A stretch of 64,000 nucleotides of DNA. Origin: Clostridium_I sp963725425 (GTDB lineage: Bacteria; Bacillota; Clostridia; Clostridiales; Clostridiaceae). The position numbers were made by a program, and so were the translations under genes. Below, piece by piece: positions 17,263 to 27,163 of the stretch. The notes beneath the pieces were generated by a model. That model saw only the letters and a program-made list of their open reading frames with translations, ran no database searches and was not told where the DNA came from. The stretch's first letter is position 1. Every line of letters starts with the position of its first letter. Where the stretch lies: the NCBI GenBank assembly GCA_963725425.1, contig CAVRYJ010000031.1, positions 806,001 through 870,000 on the forward strand, in the 5' to 3' direction.

Positions 17263-18816
17263 TTATAGTTTTTTAAACCCTAATTCACTCATGAATTTTA
17301 CGAAAGCCAAAAATCCCATTTTTGTTTTCTTATATACCCCTGCATCCAAAAGTACCTTTAAAAATTTAGTTCCAACCTCTTGTTCAAGAATTTTTTCTGA
17401 GGTTTTTCTATTTTTTATAATTCCATATGTTCCTTGCATATGTTCAATCCAACTCTTATGTTTAGATAATTCCGGTATTTCATCTATGATAGATATCTTT
17501 TCCGTACCAGTTAAAATCTTTTCAATATAATAAAGTTCGTTTTTAAGTCTCGATGGTAAAACAGCGAGTCCCATAACTTCAATAAGTCCTATGTTTTCTT
17601 TTTTTATATGATGCAGTTCTTTATGTGGATGAAATATTCCATCTGGATACTCTTCTGTAGTTCTGTTATTCCTAAGCACCAAATCTATTTCATATTCTCC
17701 TGATTTATTAATCCTTACTATAGGAGTTATTGTATTATGGGCTATAGCCTCACCATTTTCGTGAGTATATGCTAAAATTTTTGTGCTTTCATCACTGTAT
17801 TCTCCCCATTTAGCCAATATATCAGTACTCATTTTTATTAGTACATTTTTATTTTTACTTGACAGCCTTATAACTGAAAGAGGCCATTTAACAATAGAAG
17901 CCTTTACATCTTTATACTCATCATGAGTAAACTCCGCTTCAGCTTTTGCAACTTCCATTGGGAATATGTGCCTTCCACCTTGAAAGTGTTCATGGGTAAG
18001 TATTGATCCACCAACTATAGGTAAATCCGCATTTGACCCAATAAAATAGTGTGGAAACTGATTAACAAAATCAAAGAGTCTTATAAATGTATTTTCAGAT
18101 ATTTTCATTGGTACATGTTCCCCTTTGAAAACTATACAGTGCTCATTATAATATACATAAGGTGAATATTGAAAATACCAGTTTTCTCCGTGAAGTTTAA
18201 CTGGAATAACCCTGTGATTCTGTCTTGCTGGACGACTTAAGTTACCTGCAAATCCAACATTTTCTTTGCATAACAAGCATTTGGGATATTCATGCTCAGG
18301 TAAAGCTTTAGCAGCTGCAATGTCTTTTGGGTCCTTTTCAGGTTTTGATAAATTTATAGTTATTTCTAGATGTCCATATTCTGTTTTTGTGGTCCAATAT
18401 AAATCTTTATTTATTCTATCCATTCTGATATAATTTGAACTCTTGCACATAGCATAAAACTGGTCTGTGGCCTTTTCAATTCCAATATTTTTAGATGTGT
18501 GCTCAAATTTACTAACAACTTCAGATTCTCTCGGCATCAAAAGTCCCATTATTTTAGTATCTAATAAATCCCTATATGTAGTTGTATTACTGGATAACAT
18601 ACCTATCTCTAATGCATAATTTAATAAACTCTCCAAAATTTTTGCTAGAGTGTCTGAAGCCTCATATTCTATTTTTTCTTCATGGTATTCTCTTAAATTA
18701 AATAATTCCATCAAGGCATTTCTGCTTGGAACAACATCTAATTTTTCTATGAGTTTATGTTTTATTGCAAATTTAAGTAGCCTTTCTATATCCCTCGAAC
18801 ATTTTTCATCGTTCAT
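17263..18816 (-). CDS. galT: UTP/UDP-glucose-hexose-1-phosphate uridylyltransferase, Firmicutes type
   Basis: About 517 residues, the length of the Gram-positive GalT family (the unrelated E. coli-like type is about 350). Recognisable parts are CLLCKENVGFAGNLSRPARQ, a tyrosine-rich SPYVYYNEHC, and SILTHEHFQGGRH, which holds the active-site histidines. It exchanges UMP between UDP-glucose and galactose-1-phosphate. I chose ATG at 18816, with GGGGTGATAAG just upstream. It is the first gene of galT-galK. A promoter with a perfect palindrome over the start site lies directly upstream, so the operon is probably repressed without galactose. Confidence 0.93.
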   Translation of the reverse strand: MNDEKCSRDIERLLKFAIKHKLIEKLDVVPSRNALMELFNLREYHEEKIEYEASDTLAKILESLLNYALEIGMLSSNTTTYRDLLDTKIMGLLMPRESEVVSKFEHTSKNIGIEKATDQFYAMCKSSNYIRMDRINKDLYWTTKTEYGHLEITINLSKPEKDPKDIAAAKALPEHEYPKCLLCKENVGFAGNLSRPARQNHRVIPVKLHGENWYFQYSPYVYYNEHCIVFKGEHVPMKISENTFIRLFDFVNQFPHYFIGSNADLPIVGGSILTHEHFQGGRHIFPMEVAKAEAEFTHDEYKDVKASIVKWPLSVIRLSSKNKNVLIKMSTDILAKWGEYSDESTKILAYTHENGEAIAHNTITPIVRINKSGEYEIDLVLRNNRTTEEYPDGIFHPHKELHHIKKENIGLIEVMGLAVLPSRLKNELYYIEKILTGTEKISIIDEIPELSKHKSWIEHMQGTYGIIKNRKTSEKILEQEVGTKFLKVLLDAGVYKKTKMGFLAFVKFMSELGFKKL

Positions 18817-18832
18817 CTTATCACCCCATGGC

Positions 18833-18887
18833 ATTTATAGAAAACCTTTTCTATAAATAGAATAACAAATAATGAATCATATTACAA
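18833..18887 (-). promoter_or_regulatory. galTK promoter with a 26-bp palindromic operator
   Basis: Minus strand: TTGTAA (18882-18887), 17-bp spacer, TATTCT (18859-18864), a vegetative-type promoter. Directly after the -10, at 18833-18858, is the perfect palindrome ATTTATAGAAAA-CC-TTTTCTATAAAT, covering the expected start of transcription and ending just before the galT ribosome binding site. Position and symmetry suggest a repressor site; an mRNA hairpin in the leader is the alternative. The protein that binds is unknown. Confidence 0.6.
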
Positions 18888-18954
18888 TAGTTTTATCATA
18901 GCAGAATTGAAAATATAAGTATATCTTTCTATTTTAACCGCATATTTTCTTAAG

Positions 18955-20694
18955 TTAGGCATCTTTAAATATTTTATATTCCTCAATTTTTCTATAAAGT
19001 GTTGCAATACCAATTCCAAGTTTAATCGCAGCCATTTTTTTACCATCTGTACTAAACCCGTATATTGAAAGGGCATTTTTTATAGCTTGTTTTTCAATCT
19101 GCTTCAAATTAAGAATTTTATCATATTCATTTGGATTTGATTTTTCAACCTCTTCTATTAATCTTTGGGGAATAATTTCTTTAGTAATTATTCCACTGGA
19201 ATCTATTATATTTATCATAAATTCTACTGTACTTCTTAATTCCGAAGTATTCCCAGGCCAATTATATTTAAGAAAATATTCCCATACCTCTCCATCTATT
19301 CCTATGAATTTCTTATTGAAAATTTTTGCGAATTTTACGAAAAAACTATATACTATTATCTTTATATCTTCTGTCCTTTTCCTTAATGGCATAATTTCAA
19401 TTGGTATAACATTTAGAAAATAATATAGCTCCTGATTAAAGCATCCTTTTTTTATTAGTAGTTCAATATTCTTGTTTGTACCTGCAATAACTCTAATGTC
19501 GATTTTAATCAATTTGTTTTCGTTAAACTCATTTATTTGTTGAGTTTTTAATGTTCTTAAAAGCTTTATTTGTATATCCAATGGCATTTCATCTATACTT
19601 TTTAAGAATATAGTTCCCTTGTTTGCAATTTCAAGTTTTCCACTTTCAAACCTAGCGTTATTACCCGAGTACCCGAACAATTCCTGCTCCATTAAATCTT
19701 TCCTAATATTGCTACAGTCAAATTCTATAAATGTTTCTTTTTTTCTATAGCTTGTTCTATGAATAGCCCTAGCTAGCGCTTGTTTTCCGACTCCACTTTC
19801 GCCTTTTATAAATATTGTAGATGTGGAATCAGATATCTTTAGTATACTTCTTTTAATATTGGTTACATTTGAAGACGTTCCTAATATACTATCAAAAATC
19901 ACCTCATTATCAATACTGGCAATTCTGTTTATATTATTTTTAACGACCTTACTTTCATAAAATACAAATATATATTCATACCTTTCCTCAAGCCCGGTAT
20001 TGCTTAAATCACCAACTAAAAAATATTCTTCTCCATTTACCAAAACCTTATATTCTTTAGCCTCCATAATATAGTTACCTGTGAAGTCCATATTTATTTT
20101 AAAAATACTTTCATCATAAATTCCCAATATATCATTAGCCTTTTTATTTGAATAGGATATGTAATAATACTTGTCTAGTATAACAACTGCTTCATTTATG
20201 TACTCTGTAATAACCTTTAGCAATCCCACTAATGATCTACTCTTTTCTAGTTCCATATTTTCATAAACTTTTTCACTTATTACACGAGATAAATATTTTA
20301 TGAGCTCAATGTAATTATTTAAATTTGCCACTATCCTATCCCTTTGCTTTTCATCTAAACATACTAATTCTATAATTCCTATAGTCTGATCATTTAAAAT
20401 TATTGGTGCACACATTTCCAATTTAATTATACAAGTGTCTGCTTTAGTACAATTTAAACATATATTATTTTTTTTAGTGTCACTTATAACCTGTATTTCT
20501 CCTGAACTAATTATTTTCATATATAGAGGTTTGTCTTCTTCTAAATTTACATCTGTTTTTCTTTTAAAACTGCCACTTCTAGCTATTGTATTAAATTTAT
20601 TATCCATAATTCTCATATCAACTTCTAATAATTCACTTAATTTATCTAAATAATCACTTAATTTTTTTTGTATTTTTTTTAATATTGTACCCAT
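18955..20694 (-). CDS. AAA+ regulator of the sigma-54 activator family, lacking GAFTGA and Walker B acids
   Basis: 579 residues. Residues 1-150 look like a GAF-type sensor with a cysteine group (C79, C82, C88). A PAS-like region follows, then the AAA+ domain from about 270, and a C-terminal Fis-type helix-turn-helix (GKKMAAIKLGIGIATLYRKI). Walker A is GESGVGKQ (298-305). The loop that should read GAFTGA is ELFGYSGNNARFESGK, and Walker B is GTIFLKSID instead of FLDEI. The arginine region RKRTED is kept. By family knowledge this protein should not open sigma-54 promoters, and ATP hydrolysis is doubtful. It lies upstream of galTK in the same direction; a TyrR-like role on sigma-70 promoters is possible. 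Confidence 0.75.
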   Translation of the reverse strand: MGTILKKIQKKLSDYLDKLSELLEVDMRIMDNKFNTIARSGSFKRKTDVNLEEDKPLYMKIISSGEIQVISDTKKNNICLNCTKADTCIIKLEMCAPIILNDQTIGIIELVCLDEKQRDRIVANLNNYIELIKYLSRVISEKVYENMELEKSRSLVGLLKVITEYINEAVVILDKYYYISYSNKKANDILGIYDESIFKINMDFTGNYIMEAKEYKVLVNGEEYFLVGDLSNTGLEERYEYIFVFYESKVVKNNINRIASIDNEVIFDSILGTSSNVTNIKRSILKISDSTSTIFIKGESGVGKQALARAIHRTSYRKKETFIEFDCSNIRKDLMEQELFGYSGNNARFESGKLEIANKGTIFLKSIDEMPLDIQIKLLRTLKTQQINEFNENKLIKIDIRVIAGTNKNIELLIKKGCFNQELYYFLNVIPIEIMPLRKRTEDIKIIVYSFFVKFAKIFNKKFIGIDGEVWEYFLKYNWPGNTSELRSTVEFMINIIDSSGIITKEIIPQRLIEEVEKSNPNEYDKILNLKQIEKQAIKNALSIYGFSTDGKKMAAIKLGIGIATLYRKIEEYKIFKDA

Positions 20695-20884
20695 AACACA
20701 CCTCTTTAAAAACGCATTTATTGTGTATGAGTATATTATTATTATTCTAAAATGTCAACTATTATTTTGATAAATTGTTAAAAATACATCCTTATTTATA
20801 ATCATTTATAACTTTTTCTTTGTATAATGTTCTAAATTCATAACATGCATATTGTTCACAAAATGCTGTTTCCATAATATTATT

Positions 20885-22639
20885 TTATGCTTGTTTGCCT
20901 TCAAACTGTAAATTATATAGTCTTGAATAAATACCATTCATATTAAGTAAGGTTTCATGATTTCCTACCTCTGGTATGATTCCATTATCTAAAACTAAGA
21001 TTTTATCTGCATGTTGAATGGTTGATAGCCTGTGGGCTACTACCATTGTGCTTCTACCCTTCATAAGAATGTCTAAGGCTTTTTGAACTGCATCTTCAGA
21101 CTCAGAATCCAAAGATGAGGTAGCTTCATCTAAAAGAAGTATAGGTGCATTCTTAAGAATAGCACGAGCTATGGCAATCCTTTGTCTTTGACCTCCTGAG
21201 AGGTGTGCTCCTCTTTCCCCAACTTCAGTTTCATACCCAGAAGGAAGCGCCATTATGAAATCATGAGCATTGGCAGACTTTGCTGCTTCCATAACCTGTC
21301 CAAATGTGGCATTTTCCTTTCCATAAGATATATTATCAGCAATTGTTCCGCTAAAAAGATAATTATCTTGAGGAACATATGCTATGAGACTTCTTAACTC
21401 CTCAAGACTAAATGTATTTATATCTTTTCCAAATACCTTTATGCAACCTTCTTTGATGTTGTAGAATTTTAAGAGGAGCTTAAATAAAGTACTTTTACCA
21501 CCTCCGCTGGAGCCTACAATAGCTATAACTTCATTTTTGCCAACCTCTATATTTACACTATTTAAAACATTGATTTCTTCATATGCAAACTTAATATTTT
21601 CAAATTCTATAATTCTATCTTGAGCATCCATGTCTACATTTGTTAAATTGTTTGAGGTTGCAGTGTTTTCTTCTTCTATATCTAAAATTTCAAATATTCT
21701 ATCTATTCCTGCAAGAGAACCTTGAAGCTGGGTCAAAAATCCCCCTAAGGAATTAAACATCCACATTAAACCAAATAACATTTGCATTATAGCCATAAGT
21801 TTTCCAAAAGTAAGCATGTTATTAATAACAAAGACTATGCCTATGACGGAAATACCTATAAAGCTCATATTTCCAAGAAAGCTATTTATACAATTTAAGA
21901 AAGAATTTTTAATTACACGATTCATTGACCACTTTCTAATATCTTTATTATTCATCTTAACTTTTTCTTGCATTAATTCTAATAGATTAAATGTTTTAAT
22001 AACTTGTATACCACCTAAAATATCTGTAAGCTTTTGATTTAGGGAAGATAATAAATCTTGTATTTTATCACTAACCTTTTTTAAGGGTTTGATAAATAAA
22101 GTGTTTGAAATTAAGGTAAGTGTTCCGACTATAATTCCCAAAATGGCCATATGCCAATCAAGATAAAATATAACTATAATAGAACCTATACCAGATATAG
22201 TTGGCATCATTACCATTAAAATCTGGTAACTATAAGCATTTTCAGCAGCTTGAACATCATTTGTTAGCCTTGAAATCAAATCTCCACTATGATTATTTTC
22301 AATGTATTTTACAGGAAGCTTTTCTATATGAGAAAATAATGCTTTTCGTATATACCCTGTAGTCTTTTTTATACTGCTATCAAAAGCATAGGAGAAAAAA
22401 GGAATAACTATTACTAATGTACCAAAGCCCGCAGCCATAAAAACAATACCTTTAATTAGTGCATTCATATCTTTATTTAAAAGTGCTTCTGTCATTGCTT
22501 TTATTCCAATTGCCGAAAAAAAATTGCAAATAAAATTAATAAAGCTCAGTCCAATTAAGCCTATGGTATATGTAGTCCGGCTTTTCTTTAAGAATTTAGT
22601 AACTCTAAATAAATTATTGTTTTTTAGCCTTTTTAACAT
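20885..22639 (-). CDS. ABC exporter half-transporter (membrane domain + ATPase)
   Basis: 584 residues with six membrane helices in the first 320, then an ATPase with Walker A GSSGGGKST, signature LSGGQRQRIAIA, Walker B ILLLDEATSSLD and the H-loop VVAHRLST. This is the MsbA/LmrA/BmrA fold. It lies 15 bp after the other half-transporter, so the two probably form a heterodimer of the BmrCD/YheHI type, exporting drugs, lipids or peptides. Both partners keep a catalytic Glu after Walker B, unlike many heterodimers where one site is degenerate. Its start has GGAGG about 7 bases upstream. Confidence 0.88.
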   Translation of the reverse strand: MLKRLKNNNLFRVTKFLKKSRTTYTIGLIGLSFINFICNFFSAIGIKAMTEALLNKDMNALIKGIVFMAAGFGTLVIVIPFFSYAFDSSIKKTTGYIRKALFSHIEKLPVKYIENNHSGDLISRLTNDVQAAENAYSYQILMVMMPTISGIGSIIVIFYLDWHMAILGIIVGTLTLISNTLFIKPLKKVSDKIQDLLSSLNQKLTDILGGIQVIKTFNLLELMQEKVKMNNKDIRKWSMNRVIKNSFLNCINSFLGNMSFIGISVIGIVFVINNMLTFGKLMAIMQMLFGLMWMFNSLGGFLTQLQGSLAGIDRIFEILDIEEENTATSNNLTNVDMDAQDRIIEFENIKFAYEEINVLNSVNIEVGKNEVIAIVGSSGGGKSTLFKLLLKFYNIKEGCIKVFGKDINTFSLEELRSLIAYVPQDNYLFSGTIADNISYGKENATFGQVMEAAKSANAHDFIMALPSGYETEVGERGAHLSGGQRQRIAIARAILKNAPILLLDEATSSLDSESEDAVQKALDILMKGRSTMVVAHRLSTIQHADKILVLDNGIIPEVGNHETLLNMNGIYSRLYNLQFEGKQA

Positions 22640-22654
22640 ATTGCTGCCACCTCC

Positions 22655-24427
22655 CTATGCATCTGATTTTTGCATCTTATCTTCAGATTTGTCAATAAAT
22701 TGTTTTAAGTAAAGTTGTTTGTATAAAGTGTTCTTTAGAAATAATTCTTCATGAGTACCTTCTTCCACCACACATCCATCATCCATCACAAGTATTCTAT
22801 CTGCATTCTGGATGGTAGAAAGTCTATGGGCAACAACTAATGTTGTCCTATTTTTCATAAGTTTCAAAAGTGCATTTTGTACTTCCTTTTCTGACTCTGT
22901 ATCTAAGGCAGATGTAGCTTCATCTAAAAGAAGAATAGGGGCATTTTTAAGGATAGCTCTTGCTATGGCAATTCTTTGTTTTTGACCGCCTGATAGCTTT
23001 ACCCCTCTTTCACCAGTTAAAGTATCATATCCCTCAGGCAGTGACATAATAAAATCATGACAATTAGCTTGTTTTGCAGCAGTGGTTATTTCCTCCTTTG
23101 AAGCCTGAGGATTTCCATAGGATATGTTGGTATAAATGCTTTCAGGGAAAAGATAATTATCCTGCGATACTGTAGATATCAAATTTCGCATATCAGTTAG
23201 CTTCCAAGAGCTAATATCATGATTATATATTTTTATACTACCTTTATTGATACCATAAAAACCAGTAATTAATTTTAGTAGTGTGCTTTTTCCACAGCCA
23301 CTATGACCAACTAAAGCCACTGTTTCACTATTTTTTATGTTGAAGCTTAATTCTTTTAAAATATTTTTGTATTCATTATATGAAAAACATGCACCTTCAA
23401 AGCTTATGGCAGGAACTTTATAGTTAACATTAAATATAGTACCATCTGTTCTTTCCTTTACTTCATTCCATACTTCATTTAATCGCTCAGCACCTGCCGA
23501 AGCTGACCTAAATCCCTTTATCAGATTAGGAACATTACTCAAAGGATTAACCACAAAATTTATAAGCTGAATAAATGCTATTAACATTCCAAATGTAATT
23601 TCACCACGAATACCTAAATATCCTCCGTAGGCAAAACAAAGGATAAAAGGAAGAATATTCATAAGCATACCAAAAGGAGAGACTATAGCTTCCGTTAAAC
23701 AAGCTTTCAATCCTTTGTAAACTGCTCTATTAACAGCCTCATCGTATCTTTCCTTCATGTTTTCTTGAAGCACAAAAGACTTTATAATAAGAAGACCAGA
23801 AATACAATCTTCTGCAAGAGAATTTACCTTACCTAGCTCCTCCTGTTGCTGCTTTGTATATTTTTGTACTGGCTTGCTTAAAGTTATGGAAAGTACCATC
23901 AAAAGTGGAATTGAAATTACAGTAAACAAAGCAAGCTTCCAACTTATTATAAATAGATATGCCCCAGACAAAATCACTCTTAAAGGAATAGCTAAAAGAT
24001 CACCTAATGTACTTTGCAAAAAGTTTTGGATAAGTACTAAATCACTATTTACTCTTGAAACTAAATCTCCAGAAGGATGTTTGTCCAAATATGGAATTGG
24101 GAGACTACTGATATCTCTAAGGGTTTTCTGCCTAATATCAAATAAGCAGTACTCCGTAAACCTTCCTGTAAAAAATGTTTTAATAAATTTAATTGTCATA
24201 TCTGAAAATATTACTACCAAAAATAAAACTAAAAACTTTTTTAGCGCTACAAAGTTTTTTGCCGTAGCTGCATCTGCAACTCCACCTATTGCTTTTGCAA
24301 AATATATTCCTATAATAACTTCAATAACAATTGCAAAAAAAGTTATTATTAAAGAATTTTTATATTTTTTTATAAAAGGAAATAAGCTTTTAATAGCCAT
24401 ATTGTGGGAAGATTTTTTTTCATCCAT
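22655..24427 (-). CDS. ABC exporter half-transporter (membrane domain + ATPase)
   Basis: About 590 residues: six membrane helices (the first at about residues 20-42), then an ATPase with Walker A GHSGCGKST, signature LSGGQKQRIAIA, Walker B ILLLDEATSALD and H-loop VVAHRLST. It is the upstream gene of the exporter pair. I chose ATG at 24427, with AAGGAG 8 bases upstream; a TTG two codons earlier is also open. The two ATPase domains are very similar from GERG through DEATS. Substrate unknown; multidrug export is the usual guess for this family. Confidence 0.88.
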   Translation of the reverse strand: MDEKKSSHNMAIKSLFPFIKKYKNSLIITFFAIVIEVIIGIYFAKAIGGVADAATAKNFVALKKFLVLFLVVIFSDMTIKFIKTFFTGRFTEYCLFDIRQKTLRDISSLPIPYLDKHPSGDLVSRVNSDLVLIQNFLQSTLGDLLAIPLRVILSGAYLFIISWKLALFTVISIPLLMVLSITLSKPVQKYTKQQQEELGKVNSLAEDCISGLLIIKSFVLQENMKERYDEAVNRAVYKGLKACLTEAIVSPFGMLMNILPFILCFAYGGYLGIRGEITFGMLIAFIQLINFVVNPLSNVPNLIKGFRSASAGAERLNEVWNEVKERTDGTIFNVNYKVPAISFEGACFSYNEYKNILKELSFNIKNSETVALVGHSGCGKSTLLKLITGFYGINKGSIKIYNHDISSWKLTDMRNLISTVSQDNYLFPESIYTNISYGNPQASKEEITTAAKQANCHDFIMSLPEGYDTLTGERGVKLSGGQKQRIAIARAILKNAPILLLDEATSALDTESEKEVQNALLKLMKNRTTLVVAHRLSTIQNADRILVMDDGCVVEEGTHEELFLKNTLYKQLYLKQFIDKSEDKMQKSDA

Positions 24428-24556
24428 AAACAAAACTCCTTAAAAATAAGATTTAAATAATAAATCCATGTTTTTATGCTATTATTAATTACATTATAAT
24501 TCTATATTTAACTCATTATATCATGTTTTGAAAAATAACACATTAATGAGTTTTTA

Positions 24557-24600
24557 GGGCAGCATGGAGTTGTATGTTAAGATACAATTCTATGCTGCCC
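24557..24600 (-). terminator. Strong hairpin after the chemoreceptor gene
   Basis: GGGCAGCATGGAGTTGTAT pairs with ATACAATTCTATGCTGCCC around a short loop, about 19 bp of stem with one mismatch. It lies between the chemoreceptor stop and the exporter operon on the same strand, where a terminator is expected. The U-tract is weak on both sides. Confidence 0.65.
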
Positions 24601-24647
24601 TTCATTTGCATTTAGTCTATATTCTTCTTGCTGTTTTTGAAATAGAA

Positions 24648-26360
24648 TTACACAGTAAATCCCTTTGTAATTTTATTAAGTTTTTCTGCCATTTCAGATA
24701 AGCTTTCTGTAGTCCTTTCTATTTCATTCATTGTACTAAGTTGTTCCTGTATGCTGGCACTAATATTTTCAGTTCCTTCTGCCATTTTGTTTGAGCTATC
24801 TGCTATGTTTCCAACAGCTTTCTGTATTTCTCTACTACTGGCCACCTGTTGCTCATTAGATTCATCTATTTCATCTATCTGTCCTCCGATTTCCTGTATA
24901 TTTTGAATTATACTTTGTATACTTTCCTTAACTTCATCCGCTTTATTAACTCCAATTGACACTCGCTCTTCAACTTTTTGAGCTGAAGTAACTGCCAAGC
25001 TTGATTTTGATTGATTTTCCTTAATTAAACCTGCTATTTCTCCTGCAGCCTTACTACTTCCATCAGCCAATTTTCGTATTTCTTCTGCTACTACGCTAAA
25101 TCCCTTTCCTGATTCACCTGCCCTTGCAGCTTCTATCGCTGCATTTAATGCTAAAAGATTAGTCTGCTCTGAAATTGATGTTATTATTTTAATAATATCA
25201 CCTATCTTTTTTGAGGAATAATCCAGTTCATTTATAATAGTGAATACTTCTTTTGAACATGTTGCTATTTCAGTAATATTTTCAGTAATTTCAGATATTT
25301 TAACTGCACTCTTTTCAGCTGCCTTTCTTGCGTTTAAACTGTTACTGGCAGTATTCTTACTTGCAACTGCTGTTGACTCAGAAAAATTCGAAGCTTCACT
25401 AAGACTCGCATTGGTTTCTTCAATAGCAGCGGCGGAATCTGTAGTATCCGATGCTATTTCAATTATAGTATTTGATATTTCTTCTAAAGACTTTGTACTA
25501 GAAAAACTGGCATTATGTAACTCTATGCTGGAATCTGTTATTGTCTTAGCTGATTCTGTAACTTCACCAACCATAAGTTGAAGCTTACTCATAAACAAAT
25601 CAAAATTGTTGCTTAGTTGTCCTATTTCATCCTTACTGTCATAACCAATTCTTTTAGTTAAATCTCCATTACTATCTGAAATTTCCTTAAGTTTTGTAGT
25701 AACTTTATTAACAGGAACAACAATTGACCTTATTATAAATAAAGACAAAATTACCATTATAACTATACATATCAATACAAACAGTGCCAATCCAGCTATA
25801 GTTTTCATGAAAAGCGATTGGCTAACAGTATAGATTTGTTTTGCAGCCTCTACATGTTTATTAATAATTGTATCTAAAGAAGATTCTAATGTTGTCTTTG
25901 TGCTATCCAAATTTTTCATATCGCTTGGTGTAGCTCTCATATTTTGCTGCTGACTATTACTACTTTCTTCTTGACTTTTAGTAGATGCATTTATAGCGGT
26001 TTTATATTTATTATAATTACTTAATACTAATTTAAAATCATTGTTGCTTTTGTAAGATGATAAACTACTCTCTATTGATTTTTCTTTAGATGAAATGTTT
26101 GTTTCTATTTTCCCCTTTGACGCCGAGTCTGTAGCACTCATAAGCGAATTGTTCTGGGATCTTATATACTCAATATCAGTCTTTATATTTTCCAATTGTA
26201 CAATTGGAATCATTCGTGAATTATTCAGATCCCTAAGTTTTCCATTACTATCTGCAAAATCCTTTATTGAAACAAACCCTATAATAACTAAAAATAACAA
26301 AAAACTAGTTGAAAGCAGCGCTAATTTTTTGCCTAACTTCATATTTTTAAAAAAATTCAT
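24648..26360 (-). CDS. Methyl-accepting chemotaxis protein
   Basis: About 570 residues. There are two membrane helices (about 13-33 and 187-211) with a 150-residue helical sensor between them, like the four-helix-bundle MCP sensors. HAMP follows, then the signalling domain with hairpin tip EISEQTNLLALNAAIEAARA and GKGFSVVAEEIRKLA. It relays ligand binding to CheA/CheW and the flagellar motor. The sensor contains a Gln/Ser-rich stretch (SQEESSNSQQQN). I chose ATG at 26360, with GGGGGA upstream. It is a single-gene unit: no che genes are nearby and a hairpin follows. Ligand unknown. Confidence 0.92.
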   Translation of the reverse strand: MNFFKNMKLGKKLALLSTSFLLFLVIIGFVSIKDFADSNGKLRDLNNSRMIPIVQLENIKTDIEYIRSQNNSLMSATDSASKGKIETNISSKEKSIESSLSSYKSNNDFKLVLSNYNKYKTAINASTKSQEESSNSQQQNMRATPSDMKNLDSTKTTLESSLDTIINKHVEAAKQIYTVSQSLFMKTIAGLALFVLICIVIMVILSLFIIRSIVVPVNKVTTKLKEISDSNGDLTKRIGYDSKDEIGQLSNNFDLFMSKLQLMVGEVTESAKTITDSSIELHNASFSSTKSLEEISNTIIEIASDTTDSAAAIEETNASLSEASNFSESTAVASKNTASNSLNARKAAEKSAVKISEITENITEIATCSKEVFTIINELDYSSKKIGDIIKIITSISEQTNLLALNAAIEAARAGESGKGFSVVAEEIRKLADGSSKAAGEIAGLIKENQSKSSLAVTSAQKVEERVSIGVNKADEVKESIQSIIQNIQEIGGQIDEIDESNEQQVASSREIQKAVGNIADSSNKMAEGTENISASIQEQLSTMNEIERTTESLSEMAEKLNKITKGFTV

Positions 26361-26579
26361 TTTACATTCCCCCAATTCTTATGTATTATTTGTTATTATA
26401 CATAGAAATTACCATCAAATTATGTAGTAATCGTGTGAAATCAGTGTGATAATGAGTTGTTTCATTAACATTTCATGAAATTGTGCTTGTAAACTTTAAT
26501 ATTTGTACCCATACATTGTAATAATTTAAATATTTATTATATAATCTTTTTATAACTTTACTAAAGGAGTGGAATATAT

Positions 26580-27143
26580 ATGAACAAATTACATAAAAAA
26601 CTTGATTTAAAATCCTTAGCCCAAATCGCTATGATGGCTGCTATTATTTTTGTTGCTATTTCTATTATTAAAATACCCTCAGGTATTGGTTATATAAATT
26701 TAGGTGATAGTATGGTATTTGTAGGAGCTATTATATTAGGTGGTAAAAAAGGAGCTGTTGCTGCTGGAATTGGAGGTTTTTTATCCGATTTATTAGGCGG
26801 TTACCCTGTTTATTCACCATTTACTTTGGTAATAAAGGCTGTGATGGCTTTAATTGTTGGTGCCCTTGTACTAAAATATAACCACACTGGGAAAAATATT
26901 ATAATAAATACCGTAAGTTTTATTGTAGCTGGTATTTGGGAAGTAATTGCATATTTTGGTGCAGACATTATAGTATATACACTTACTGTATCACCAAAAT
27001 TAAATGTAGCTCTAACAACAGCTTTGCTTGACATCCCTGGTAACATTGCACAAGCAGCAGTTGGTATTGTTATTGCCGTACCTGTTACAGTATTACTAAA
27101 AAAAAGTGGTGTTTTTCATACTACTAAAAGCACAATAAACTAA
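26580..27143 (+). CDS. ECF transporter substrate-binding (S) component
   Basis: 187 residues, five or six membrane helices, almost no soluble loops. It has the small size and layout of ECF S components, including an early helix followed by IGYINLGDSMVFVGAIILGG and a glycine-rich GGFLSDLLGG. It should dock with the shared EcfA/EcfA'/EcfT module encoded elsewhere. The subfamily resembles uncharacterised, HMP- or pyridoxine-type S components. I see no TPP or other riboswitch in the 200 bp upstream, so the vitamin is not identified. AAAGGAGTGG precedes the ATG. Confidence 0.82.
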   Translation: MNKLHKKLDLKSLAQIAMMAAIIFVAISIIKIPSGIGYINLGDSMVFVGAIILGGKKGAVAAGIGGFLSDLLGGYPVYSPFTLVIKAVMALIVGALVLKYNHTGKNIIINTVSFIVAGIWEVIAYFGADIIVYTLTVSPKLNVALTTALLDIPGNIAQAAVGIVIAVPVTVLLKKSGVFHTTKSTIN

Positions 27144-27163
27144 ACATTTCGGCATAATCAAAA

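Noticed and set aside
18882..19076. A 64-residue minus-strand frame downstream of the AAA+ regulator
   Set aside because: It lies mostly inside the regulator gene in another frame and has no ribosome binding site.
26376..26579. Riboswitch upstream of the ECF S component
   Set aside because: I looked for TPP, cobalamin, FMN and preQ1-like conserved blocks and found none.
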